In this document: positions 11,467 to 21,465 of the stretch, piece by piece | How the letters are laid out: each line of letters begins with the position of its first letter | Numbering within the stretch: the stretch's first letter is position 1 | Assembly: GCA_963277665.1 (NCBI GenBank) | Contig: OY728137.1 | Coordinates: forward strand, 1,175,856,670 to 1,175,920,669 | DNA length: 64,000 nucleotides | Direction of reading: 5' to 3' | Source: Viscum album | Lineage: Eukaryota > Streptophyta > Magnoliopsida > Santalales > Viscaceae | Made by a program: the position numbers and the translations under genes | The notes under the pieces: generated by a model | The model's input: the letters and a program-made list of their open reading frames with translations, nothing else | What the model was told of the DNA's origin: nothing | Database searches by the model: none

Positions 11467-12273
11467 GCGTGGTGCCGCACTGAGTCGGGACGCGGCTTCA
11501 GCCGCGTCCGAGGGCACCGGACCCGCGCGGCCGTGGGTCCGCGGGTGCCGCCGCTCCCGGCTGCCAGCGTCGCCGCGCCGGCGACCCGCGCCGCCGGCGA
11601 GTTCCGCGGGCCACCGGGATCGTTCCGGTGGTCCGATTCTCTTCCCGTCTGCGCATTGCTCCTCCCGGGACTCGTTCTTCACTGCGGGATCGTCAAACAT
11701 CCGTTGCGGCATGTTCCGTCGTCGCCCGTCAAATCCGGCACAAAACGAAGAACGACAGAGGGTCTTCGGGCCGTGTTCGTTTGGCCCGCACCCTCCACGT
11801 TAGAGATAAACAAACGGGAGAAATTTTTTTCCACACAGGAAACAACAATTTTGATAAGATTAAAATTGTTCAAAATTAGTTCTTTAATTTCTTTAAAGAA
11901 ACATTGACGGGAATAATAAAAAGGGGTAATTCCCATAATAAATCCCTACCTATTCGATCGTCGCGCGCGGGCGTTCTTCGCGGAAAAGATCGTCGCGGAA
12001 GAGAGGGATCGTCGCGTCGTCGCGGGGAGGCATCACGTCGTCGCGGAATCCGACATTGAGTCGGCGAACTCAACGCACCATGAAACAGCAGATTTAATTT
12101 AATTAATTAAATCTGTGTTTTTGGTTAAGAACCACGAAGGAGATAAAAAGGAAGGTCCGAGACTCTTACCTCAAGCAGCTGATCGAAGATCCGTTGCGGA
12201 GGAAGAGACGTCGCAGAAGAATGTTGTCGGCGTTGCGGATCACGGCATCGCGTCGTTGATTTACGGGTTCGGC

Positions 12274-12278
12274 GTTCT

Positions 12279-12309
<31 letters not shown>
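12274..12309. repeat. 9-bp repeat GTTCTTCGC, 4 perfect copies
   Basis: Four contiguous copies are present here. The right LTR has about three imperfect copies at the corresponding place (about 20695-20722), indicating slippage after insertion. Confidence 0.85.
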
Positions 12310-12605
12310 AAAGGAGGAAGAAGGAACAAGGATTCCGTCTCAATGAGTAATCCCCCAAAAGGTTTTGGTTGGTCTTATTTTATTAATATTCCAACACACG
12401 AAAACAGGTTAAGAAACGATTGAATTAATTCGTTGAATTAATTCAAAGAAAGAAACAGCCCATTTAATTCACGAAATAAACTGCCCAATTAAATGGTCTG
12501 TTAAGATTTTAAGAAACACGTCAGTTGACTTTCATTAAGACGGGTTTTCGCGGGTGCGTTTCTTAGCGTAAAGAAACGACGGGGCTCGTACGGGCCCCAC
12601 CTCAC

Positions 12606-12634
12606 AAATATCCTACCAAGGGGGTAGGATATTT
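12606..12634. repeat. Perfect 12-bp inverted repeat, 5-bp loop (left LTR)
   Basis: AAATATCCTACC at 12606-12617, loop AAGGG, then the exact reverse complement at 12623-12634. It is conserved without change in the right LTR (21019-21047). In element orientation it lies about 400 bp inside the LTR start, so probably in U3. Confidence 0.85.
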
Positions 12635-13047
12635 CTGGATAGCATCCTATCCGGTTCAACTCAGTTCAAGCTGTCAATAAGTGGCTTCAAGTGGCTTCCA
12701 AGTGGCTTAAGTGAAATAAAATAAAGTTGTCGCAAAATTATTTTATTTCTTAACTTTAAGCCCGAAAATTAAAAACCACACCCAAGAAAACGCAACCCCA
12801 GAAGAGGCGTTTCTAAGAGAATACCGGCGCTGCGATTTCATCGGTGCCCTCAGAATTCGATTCCGGGCACCGGTTCAAAAGTTAGAAAAACCCGCTCGTC
12901 CATTCACTGAACGTACCCGAGCCAAACTTCGGAAAATGATTCCAGGCACACCGGGCCTCGAAATCAGGTGCCGTCAGAAACTGCGCTCTTGTAAAATTCC
13001 AAAGAAAATTAAGAAAAAAATTTCCTTGAAATTTACGGGTCTTTACA

Positions 13048-13061
13048 TTACTCCCACCTCT
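13048..13061 (-). other. Polypurine tract of element A
   Basis: Read on the minus strand, AGAGGTGGGAGTAA directly precedes the TGTAAAGACC start of the 3' LTR. This is the position and composition of the plus-strand primer site. Confidence 0.85.
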
Positions 13062-13094
13062 GGACTTTACGTCCCTGTAAAGATATATCATAAA

Positions 13095-13415
13095 CTAGGG
13101 AAACAAATGTGGGTACTGAGCACGCATCTGAGCCTCCCGCTCCCAAGTGCTCTCCTGGAGGTTCCCGTGCTGCCATCTGATGCACACAAGAGGAATCGAT
13201 CGCCCACGTAGGACCCGCTCCTGTCGATCCTCTATCTCTACTGGGACCTCCGCAAAAGTCGCCCCATCATCCACGTCTAGCTCCCCATAGTCAATGATGT
13301 GCGTCGGGTCGTGCACGTATCTCCTCAACTGGGATACGTGGAAGACGTCGTGCACCCGGTGCAACTCAGGTGGTAGATCCAGGAGATAAGCCACCTCGCC
13401 AATCCTACTGAGGAC
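13095..13415 (-). pseudogene. Element A integrase C-terminus and chromodomain
   Basis: The frame 13095-13394 begins with the conserved integrase tail (VAYLLDLPPELHRVHDVFHV, then SQLRRYV) and ends in a chromodomain-like module: EIEDRQERVLR, then IPLVCIRWQHG, then ESTWEREAQMR and a terminal QYPHLFP before the TAG at 13095. In chromoviruses this module is thought to direct integration to heterochromatin. It is separated from the integrase core by one in-frame TAG after GPF. The aromatic/acidic positions are largely kept. Confidence 0.85.
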
Positions 13416-14081
13416 CTAGAAAGGCCCGATGAAGTGTGGAGACAACTTGCCGCCTCGGCCAAATCTCCGCAAACCACGTCGAGGTGAGACACGCAAGAAG
13501 ACGTGGTCGCCATCCTCGAACTCTAGTGGCCTCCACCTCCTGTCAGCATATGACTTCTGCCGGCTCTGTGCTGTCCTCATCCGCTCCTGGATGACCTGGA
13601 CCTTCTCTATCGTGGCCCGGACCATCTCTGGTCCCATAAGTGCTGACTCCCCAGGGTCTGTCCAGCACAAAGGAGATCTGCAAGGCCTGCCGTACAACGC
13701 CTCGTAGGGTGCCATCCTGATGGTGGAGTGGTAGCTGTTGTTGTATGCGAACTCCACCAAGGGTAGGTGGTCCTCCCAGTTGTGACCAAAGTCGAGGACA
13801 CATGCACGGAGCATGTCCTCGAGGGTCTGAATGGTCCTCTCCATCTGACCATCCGTCTGTGGGTGAAAGGCGGTGCTCAGACGTAGCCACGTCCCGAACG
13901 CCTCCTGTAACCCCTTCCAAAGCCGGGAAGTAAAGAGAGTATCCCGATCGGAGATGATAGTCGATGGAACACCGTGAAGCCGTACAATCTCCTGAACATA
14001 GAGACGCCCCAAGCTCTCCACTGAGCCCTGCTCTCGGATTGGTAAGAAGTGTCCTGACTTGGTGAGTCGGTCAACAATCAA
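13416..14081 (-). pseudogene. Element A integrase catalytic core
   Basis: A 221-residue frame starting at the [11 protein letters not shown] block. The second catalytic Asp (SDRD, residue 45) and the Glu (GQMER, residue 81) are exactly 35 residues apart, the D-x35-E spacing of retroviral-type integrases; the first Asp is in the preceding frame (14071-14571). The GPY/F region (SPHFIGPF) follows and ends at a TAG. The frame is offset by one base from the upstream part: an extra T around 14078-14082 breaks integrase after IWV. Confidence 0.9.
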
Positions 14082-14571
14082 CCCAAATGGAGTCGTGACC
14101 TCTGGAAGTGCGTGGAATTCCAGTCACGAAGTCCATAGATATCCCATCCCACTTCCACTCCGGGACCTCCAAGGGATGTACCAAGCCTGCTGGTACCTGA
14201 TGCTCTGCCTTCACCTGCTGGCAGGTGAGGCACCGTGAAACGAACTCTGCCACATCCTTCTTCATGCCCGGCCACCAGTGCTGTCGTCTGAGATCCTGGT
14301 ACATCTTCGCCACTCCAGGATGTACCGCCAAAGGAGAAGTGTGAAACTCTATCATCACCTCCTCTCGTAAAGCGACTGGTACCAAGGTACGTCCTCTGAA
14401 AAGGACGTCGTGCTCAGTTCCAAGGGAGAAACCATCAGGTGCCTGTCCCGAGGATATCTGTGCACGCCGTGTCTCACAGTCAGCGTCCCCATGCTGTGCC
14501 TCTCTGACCCGCTGTAGAAGTGGAGGAGAGACTATGAGAGACTGAAGGAAGGATGCTCCGTCTCTATCCAC
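14071..14571 (-). pseudogene. Element A integrase zinc-binding domain and first catalytic Asp
   Basis: The HHCC finger is intact: His77 and His84 (HTSPLAVHPG), Cys114 and Cys117 (RCLTCQQ), counted from 14571. The WDGISMDFV block carries the first catalytic Asp (residue 147). The frame then ends at a premature stop after IWVDC because of a one-base frameshift; the core continues at 14081 in another frame. An in-frame TAG separates it from RNase H. Confidence 0.9.
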
Positions 14572-14580
14572 GAAGGATAT

Positions 14581-15954
14581 CTACAAGGCGGCTAGCTGCT
14601 CTGTCGTCTCCTCAAGCGGCTGGATGTCCGTCCTCCTGCTGAGGGCATCGGCTACCACGTTCCCCTTTCCAGGAGTATAGACTATCTCAAAGTCATAGTC
14701 CTGGAGGAACTTGAGCCATCGCCGCTGTCTCAGGTTCAGGTCCTTCTGAGAGAAGATGTACCTGAGACTCTGGTGGTCAGAAAAGACTGTAAAGCGCTCG
14801 CCCATCAGATAGTGTCGCCATGTCTTCAGGGCGAAGACCACTGCTGCCAACTCCAAGTCATGGGTAGCGTAGTTCTGCTCATGCGGCCTCAACTGATGTG
14901 ATCCGTAGGCAATCACGGCCCGCTCTTGCATCAGGACACACCCGAGTCCGGTCCCTGATGCATCGCAGTAGACTACGTATCCAACTCCCTCCTCAGGCAA
15001 CCTCAAGATAGGTGCGCTGGTCAACCTCTGCCTCAGCTCCTGGAAGCTCTGCTGAAATCTGTCTGACCACACGAAGGGTTTCCCCTTCTTCGTCAATGCT
15101 GAGAGTGGGGCCGCAATTCTGGAGAAGTTCGACACAAATCTCCGATAGTAACCGGCTAGGCCCAAGAAACTCCGCACCTCTGTCACGCTCTTGGGTGGCT
15201 CCCAAGCTAGCACTGCCTCGATCATCGCGGGATCCACTGCAACTCCCACCTCAGAAATGACGTGCCCCAAGAAGTGGACCTCACATAACCAGAACTGACA
15301 CTTCGAGAGATTTCCATAAAGCTGGTGCTCTCGGAGTGTGTATAGTACAACATGCAAGTGGTAGGCGTGCTCCTCCTCCGTGGTCGAGTACACCAAGATG
15401 TCGTTGATGAAGACTACGACAAATCGATCGAGGTATGGTTGGAAGATCCTGTTCATGAGGCTCATGAACACTGCTAGAGCGTTGGTTACGCCGAAAGGCA
15501 TATCCAAGAACTCATAGTGGCCATACCGACATCTGAAGGCCGTCTTCTGCACATCCTCGTCTTGAACTCTAAGCTGATGATAGCCTGACCTGAGGTCTAT
15601 CTTCGAGAACCACCATGCTCCCTTGAGCTGATCGAAGAGGTCATCAATCTTGGGTAGCGGATACTTGTTCCTCACTGTCACCTGGTTCAGGCGACGAAAA
15701 TCGACAAACAGTCGCAAGCTCCAGTCCGCCTTCTTGGCGAACAATATCGGGGAAGCTCAGGGTGAAACACTGGGTCGGATGAACCCCTTTCCCTGCAAGT
15801 CCTCCAACTATACCCGCAGCTCTCGAAGCTCAGCAGGGGCCATACGATATGATGGAGTGGATATCAGGGCTGTCCCGGGGTACATGTCAATATAAAAGTC
15901 TACCTCTCTGCGAGGAGGTAGTCCTGGAACGTCGTCGGGAAAGACATCCGCGTA
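14581..15954 (-). pseudogene. Element A reverse transcriptase and RNase H
   Basis: The open part is 14581-15744; upstream, the linker (ADVFPDDVPGLPP) and RT start extend to 15954 across two more stops (V-TAG-LEDL and SP-TGA-AS). RT blocks in order: [34 protein letters not shown], then the catalytic box FINDILVYS at 15400-15411, where the first Asp of FIDD is Asn. RNase H follows with [10 protein letters not shown], the [12 protein letters not shown]lu, the [11 protein letters not shown]sp and VVADALSRR, all kept. The RT substitution alone should abolish polymerisation. The frame ends with TAG at 14581. Confidence 0.93.
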
Positions 15955-16263
15955 CTAATCCAACACTGCAGGAAAACTGGGACTCCGCACGTCGACTGCT
16001 CCCAGGATGAGGCTAGCCAACTGATGAGTGATGGGCTGACCTCTCCTCTGTGTGAGTCCATCCTGTGCTGCTAAGGCTCCCTTCTCACCGGTGAAGGTGA
16101 ACCTTCTCCCGTCGGTGCGCACACATCGCACCTTGCGCCTAATGCAGTCAATCTGAGCATGGACCGTAGATAACCAATCCATGCCCAAGATGACGTCGTA
16201 AGGCCTCGACGATGCTACAAGAAGATCCCAGCCGAAGCTCTCGCCTCCTAGAGTAAGCTCACA
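15955..16263 (-). pseudogene. Element A protease C-terminus and PR-RT linker
   Basis: It continues in frame from the protease after a TAG at 16264-16266. The conserved VILGMDWLSTVHAQIDC block and the RRFTF/QPITHQLASL linker are visible. It ends at another TAG (after VLD) just before the ADVFPDD motif of RT. Both stops fall where related elements keep a sense codon. Confidence 0.85.
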
Positions 16264-16788
16264 CTACCGGCACCAGTGCGTAATCGTCGAGTCTGCTCCC
16301 GTAGGAGTCTCTAGCCGTAAGGATCGAGCCAACGGCTCCGTCGGAATCTCCGAGCTCCGAACAAGGGCAGTGGATATGAAAGAGTGACTCACTCCTGTGT
16401 CTATCAAAACTGCAGCAAGGGTGGAATAGACACAGATCGTACATCGAATCATCTCTGGCGCGCCGTGGTCGTAGGCCTCCGCTGCCTGGAGCTGCGCCTG
16501 TCTCTGCCCGCCAGCTCCCTGTGGTCGGGGCGGGCCTCCTGGTGATGGTGGTGGCAGAGCCTCAAAGCGTCGCCCATCACCTGCTGCTCGGCCAGCTCCT
16601 CTGCCTCGTCCGCCTCCTCCCTGTGGACCACCACGGTCGACCCTCTGCCTCTGCCTGGGTGGTCCCTCCACCGTCTGCTTCCCCTCGGTACGATGGGTCG
16701 GGCAGTCACGATCCATGTGGCCCTTCCCGCCGCACTCGTAGTACTGTCTGCCTCTCGGAAGGCTGGCTTCGTGTTGTGTGCCCCGCAC
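16264..16788 (-). pseudogene. Element A Gag zinc knuckle and aspartic protease
   Basis: Near the N-terminus is a CCHC knuckle with its first Cys replaced by Tyr (YYECGGKGHMDRDC, 16702-16743). An Arg/Gly/Pro-rich linker follows. The retropepsin active site DTGVSHSFIS has Asp130 at 16399-16401, with Val where Ala or Ser is usual. The frame ends at a TAG, with the rest of the protease beyond it. A single fused gag-pol frame is the family norm and is consistent here once the stops are ignored. Confidence 0.9.
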
Positions 16789-16809
16789 CGCTGAGCCAGT
16801 GTCCCGGGG

Positions 16810-17601
16810 TCATCTTCCAGAAGGCCTGGTCTGCCTGGAACCCCGAGTCATCCGTCGGCTACCTGCTGCCGAAGACTCCGCTATCTGCCGCCCTGCGGCA
16901 GGTCTCGCTGTGGACTCAGCCAAGAAGCTCTCGATCAGAAGGGTTTGCTCTAGCACTCCTGCCTGGGTCGGGATGCTGAGGGAGATCAGCGATGCCCTGA
17001 TCTCGTGTCTCAATCCATGCTCGAAGGTCCGGGCCCAGAAGAAGGGGTCCCGTACCATGTCTGTCGAGTAGCGAGATAGGTCGGTGAACCTCGCCGCGTA
17101 CTGGGCGACCGTCAAGCTGCCCTGCCGCAGCTGAAGAAGCTCCTGGATGCGCACCGCACGGAGGGTGTCCGGGACGAACTCTGAGCGGAAGAGGCTCTCT
17201 AAGTCCGTCCAGATGAGGGTGGCCTCATCGTGTACCTGGAGCATCAGGCTCCACCATCGCCCTGCTGCTGCGTGCAGTAGGCTTGCCGCGAGGATCACCA
17301 TGAGGTCTGCTGGTGTCCTCACTAGCCTGAAAACTCGGACGACCGCCTCCAGCCAGTCCTCGGCCGCCTGGGGGTCCGACTCCCCACGAAACCTAGGTGG
17401 TCGCTGGCGCTGGAACTTGTGCAGAGCTCTGAGGCGTCGTGCGTCGTCAGCTGCCAGTGCTGGAAGCATCGGGGGCTCGGCGGGTAAAGGTACCACCGAT
17501 GCCTCTGCTGTCAACGGGCCCTGTACCGAGGCCTCGTCGCTCGGCGGGCTGTCGTCGTACTCTACTCTAGGAACCCTAGCTGGATGATGTCGTCATGCCA
17601 T
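16810..17601 (-). pseudogene. Element A Gag (matrix/capsid)
   Basis: The probable start is the ATG at 17599-17601; its third codon is TGA (17593-17595), probably from CGA. Translation then runs open from 17592 to 16813. The capsid pattern is clear: a PPRFRGESDP block, EDWLEAVVRVFRLV, GRWWSL, FRSEFVPDTLR, the YAARFTDLSRY block and FEHGLRHEIR. The frame stops at TGA (16810-16812), again a likely CGA change, before the zinc knuckle. Element F carries a much more decayed version of the same Gag. Confidence 0.88.
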
Positions 17602-17862
17602 CCTGAAAAGGAAACAAGTGCGCCATGGTCAGAACAGTATACCTGGTGAGCTGACACAAGTAATCACGAAGAAAACTTGAAACACACATGCAATCAATGT
17701 TTTCATGCATTAAGTCGGAAATCAGAAGTCAGGGTCCTGGTGTATGGATACGTCGGCTGCCGCACCAACACTAGACTTCCGGGACTGATAACCACACTCA
17801 ATACGCTAAACACTATTGCTTCACATAGGAGAAAGATCAGAGTCTGCGGTAGAACCGACCTC

Positions 17863-17873
17863 CTCTGATACCA
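17863..17873 (-). other. Element A primer-binding site (initiator tRNA-Met)
   Basis: On the minus strand TGGTATCAGAG starts three bases after the 5' LTR ends. It matches the first 11 bases of the standard iMet PBS. Confidence 0.92.
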
Positions 17874-18461
17874 ATTTGTCACGACCCGCCCTCGGGGCCC
17901 GTGCCGTGACTACCCCAAGCCCACCTTCCAGAGGCCAGGGGCTGGCGACTAGCACCAAGGCGTAAATCCCCACAAAATGGAAGGCATTTCCTTTGAAAGG
18001 TAAACAAGCACCACAATGTAAGCAAGCGGAAAAGTAAGCACTAAATAAAAACTGTACAAGCTATGCTGAAAGTAAAAGGGGCCGGAAATACAAGCCCAAC
18101 AGTAAAGTACAACTGAAAGGAAAAACAGCAACTGAAAGGGAAACTGTAGCGTCGAGCCATCCCTTGGAAATCCCACCTGAAGGGTGGGTACAGATAGCCT
18201 TCACTGCTCCTTGGGTCCACCTGACCGCTCCGAGTACATCCCGCCCAGTGGTCCACCTCCAGGTACCGTCCTGCTCCGCACGCCTCCACCACGATCAGCG
18301 CTGTCTGTCGTCTGCAACCAACACAACGTAGTGCGGGCAAAGCCCGTGCAGGGGTGAGTATAAGCTACTCAGTAGGGACCCCGATACCCCCGAAGGTCTC
18401 CCGAAATCCACAAAGGATAATCCACAAAGGAATGATACAATCACGAAGTAACATCTGACAC

Positions 18462-18495
18462 GACTTAGGTATATGCCCATACATATACCTAAGTC
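18462..18495. repeat. Perfect 14-bp inverted repeat (right LTR)
   Basis: Same arms and CCCATA loop as at 9978-10011, unchanged although nearby LTR sequence has diverged. Confidence 0.85.
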
Positions 18496-18567
18496 ATCAA
18501 TTCCCGTTCGGCTCCAACGTCCGAGCCCAAGCACAACCCAGTCCACACAGGAAAGCAAACGTATACC

Positions 18568-18812
18568 CACACAGGATAGCTCAACACAATCCACAAAGGA
18601 GAGTAAACAGTAAATCCACACAGGATAGCTCAACACAATCCACAAAGGAGAGTAAACAGTAAATCCACATAGGATAGCTCAACACAATCCACAAAGGAGA
18701 GTAAACAGTAAATCCACACAGGATAGCTCAACACAATCCACAAAGGAGAGTAAACAGTAAATCCACACAGGATAGCTCAACACAATCCACAAAGGAGAGT
18801 AACACAAGATTC
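18568..18812. repeat. 49-bp tandem repeat, 5 copies (right LTR)
   Basis: Units start at 18568, 18617, 18666, 18715 and 18764, an exact 49-bp period. The copy number matches the left LTR. Confidence 0.92.
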
Positions 18813-19837
18813 AGCTCACACAGGTATACTTCTTCGGATGATGATAAAGATGATCACTGATCCATGTAAGTCGTCGGACCCACGAAGGATCGATAGGTAA
18901 CTAACCCCCGTAATGACTTACACAGGAGCGGGCCCACACAGGACCTGTAGGCGCTGGCTCACACAGAACCGCTGAGCACGAACCCACACAGGATCAGACC
19001 CACACAGGATCGTGCCCACACAGGACCTCCAGCACTGATCCACGGAGGATCACTGAGTGCAGTAGTCGTCACAGTCCACTGAGGATCTCTGCACAGTCGT
19101 CGCCGCAGTCCACTGAGGATCTCTGCACGGTTGTCGTCGGAGTCCACGAAGGATCTCTGCACAGTCGTCGCTGTCGAAGTAGCAGTCGCAGCCAGCCTAG
19201 GGTTCCAGCACACAGCAAGCTCGTTCGGGAGGGTCCGCTCCACAAGCCGAGAGGCTGATACATCAACTGACACAAAGTCCGAAGTTGATGTATCCGAAAG
19301 TTCCGTATCGTCAACAGGAACTCAACGTCACAGACGGCGCGTCAATCGGACGCCCGGTCTGAGAGTTATTGGCATTTTCGTCCCAGGGGCCCGGTTGATT
19401 TTTAAGGCAAAACCAACCCGACCGCACTCCACCTGCATCCAAACCTCGGGCGGAGTATGCCAAAAGATCCGTCTCACTTAGAGAAAAACAACAAAGCTGA
19501 CGACACGTCAATCGGACGTCCGTAGCTCAAGTTATGAGCGTTTCCGCTCCGAGGGCCCGGTTGGTTTCGTGTACGAACCAACCCGGCCGAACTCAAAGTA
19601 TTCCAAAACCTTGAGTGCGATATATCGAAACGACCGTCTCGATCCAAGGATCGCGTTTCCGCTGACGACGAGTCGTTTGGAGGCCCGTAGCTCAAGTTAC
19701 GAATATTTGAACGAAGACCGTCCGAAGACGGGGGGTACGGGCCCGGGCCGACCCGGGTCGACCCGACCCGGTCCGGTCGGGCCTGGCCCAGTTCGGCCGA
19801 GGCACGCGGGGCGCCGCCCCCGCGGCTTGATGGTGCG

Positions 19838-19860
19838 CCCCCCCCCCCCCCCCCCCCCCC
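19838..19860. repeat. Homopolymer C23 (right LTR)
   Basis: Counterpart of the C24 run in the left LTR; G run on the element strand. Confidence 0.9.
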
Positions 19861-21018
19861 GCGGGGGGCCGCGCTGAGTCGGGACGCGGCTTCAGCCGTG
19901 TCCGAGGGCACCAGACCCACGCGGCCGCAGGTCCGCGGGTGCCGCCACCGCCGCGCTGAGTCGCGGTGGCCTGTCCGGCGGCGCGCCGCCGCTCCCGGCT
20001 GCCGGCACCGCCGCGCCGACGAGTTCCGCGGGACATCGGGATCGTTCCGGTGGTCCGATTCTCTTCCCGTCTGCGCCATTGCTCCTCCCGGGACTCGTTC
20101 GTCACTGCGGGATCGTCAAACATCCGTTGCGGCACGTTCCGTCGTCGCCCGTCAAATCCGCACAAAACGAAGAACGACGGAGGGTCATCCGGCCGTGTTC
20201 GTTTGGCCCGCACCCTCCGCGTTAGAGATAAACAAAAGGGAGAAATTTTATTCCACACAGGAAACAACAATTTTGACAAGATTAAAATTTTTCACAATCG
20301 GTTCTTTAATTTCTTTATAGAAACATTGACGGGAATAATAAAAAGGGGTAATTCCCATAATAAATCCCTACCTCGTCGATCGTCACGTGCGGGCGTTCTT
20401 CGCGGAAAAGCTCGTCGCGGAAGAGAGGGATCGTCGCGTCGTCGCGGGGAGGCGTCGCGTCGTCGCGGAATCCGGCATTGAGTCAGCGAACTCAACGCAC
20501 CATGAAACAGCAGATTTAATTTAATTAATTAAATCCATGTTTTTGGTTAAGAACCACGAAGGAGATAAAAAGGAAGGTCTGAGACTCTTACCTCAAGCAG
20601 CCGATCGAAGATCCGTTGCGGAGGAAGAGACGTCGTAGAAGAACGTTGTCGGCGTTGCGGATCACGGCGTCGCGTCATCGATTTCCGGGTTCGGCGTTCT
20701 TCACGTTCTTTGCGTTCTTCGCGAAGGAGGAAGAAGGAACAAGGATTCTGTCTCAACGAGTAATCCCCCAAAAGGTTTTGGTTGGTCTTATTTTATTAAT
20801 ATGCCAACACACGAAAACAGGTTAAGAAACGATTGAATTAATTCGTTGAATTAATTAAACGAAAGAAATAGCCCATTTAATTCACGAAATAAACCGCCCA
20901 ATTAAATGGTCTGTTAAGATTTTAAGAAACGCGTCAGTTGACTTTCATTAAGACGGGTTTTTGCGGGTGCGTTTCTTAGCGGAAAGAAACGGCGGGGCTC
21001 GTACGGGCCCCACCTCAC

Positions 21019-21047
21019 AAATATCCTACCAAGGGGGTAGGATATTT
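21019..21047. repeat. Perfect 12-bp inverted repeat (right LTR)
   Basis: Arms at 21019-21030 and 21036-21047 around AAGGG, identical to the left LTR. Confidence 0.85.
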
Positions 21048-21465
21048 CTGGATAGCATCCTATCCGGTTCAACTCAGTTCAAACCGTCAATAAGTGGCTT
21101 CAAGTGGATTCCAAGTGGCTTAAGTGAAATAAAATAAAGTTGTAGCAAAATTATTTTATTTCTTAACTTTAAGCCCAAAAATTAAAAACCACACCCGAGC
21201 AAACGCAACTCCGGAAGAGGCGTTTCTAAGCGAATACCGGCGCTGCGATTTCATCGGTGCCCTCAGAATTCAATTCTGGGCACCGGTTCAAATGTTAGAA
21301 AAACCCGCTCGTCCGTTCACTGAACGTACCCGAGCCAAACTTCAGAAAATGATTCCGGGCACACCGGGCCTCGGAATCAGGTGCCGTCAGAAACTGCGCT
21401 CTTGTAAAATTACAAAGAAAATTAAGAAAAAAATTTCCTTGAAATTTACGGGTCTTTACAGTCCT

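Larger units (their letters stand above)
9398..13047 (-). repeat. Element A 3' LTR (left copy, 3650 bp)
   Basis: It aligns end to end with 17877-21460. In element orientation it starts TGTAAAGACCCG at 13047 and ends GGGTCGTGACA at 9398. Compared with the right copy it has about 100 bp more of the GGTCCGACCC-rich stretch (11236-11400), lacks about 40 bp of GC-rich sequence near 11545, and has four rather than three copies of a 9-bp repeat. The Pro/Arg/Gly-rich reading frames across 11158-11907 are by-products of the base composition, not genes. Confidence 0.93.
9398..21460 (-). mobile_element. Element A: complete Tekay/Del-like Ty3/gypsy chromovirus
   Basis: This is a 12,063-bp element on the minus strand with two full LTRs (9398-13047 and 17877-21460), TGTAAAGACC...GGTCGTGACA ends, a PBS (17863-17873), a PPT (13048-13061), a gag-pol region between them, and a perfect 5-bp target duplication. 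It is strikingly GC- and CpG-rich compared with its AT-rich surroundings. The LTRs differ at about 6% of positions in a 275-bp sample compared by eye, so it is old enough to have decayed: several in-frame stops, a one-base frameshift in integrase and catalytic substitutions. The Tekay/Del assignment rests on the chromodomain tail, the iMet PBS and the long LTRs. It is inferred, not searched. Confidence 0.93.
17877..21460 (-). repeat. Element A 5' LTR (right copy, 3584 bp)
   Basis: Full-length partner of 9398-13047 and the promoter-side LTR in element orientation. It contains the same stem-loops, 49-bp array, C run and GC-rich block. Frames such as 19474-20079 and 19692-20279 are composition artefacts. 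The LTR ends at 21460, followed by the GTCCT duplication. Confidence 0.93.

Noticed and set aside
11158..11907. Overlapping Pro/Arg/Gly-rich reading frames on both strands of the left A LTR
   Set aside because: They follow from GC-rich, stop-poor LTR sequence, are present in many frames, and are not conserved in frame in the right LTR because of indels.
13416..17601. Transition-rich inactivation of A considered as fungal repeat-induced point mutation
   Set aside because: The element lineage, iMet PBS and chromodomain are plant-like, and ordinary methyl-cytosine deamination explains the pattern.
19474..20320. Long reading frames (up to 201 residues) in the right A LTR
   Set aside because: Same compositional cause. 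They cross the C run and LTR-specific indels, and no domain is visible.
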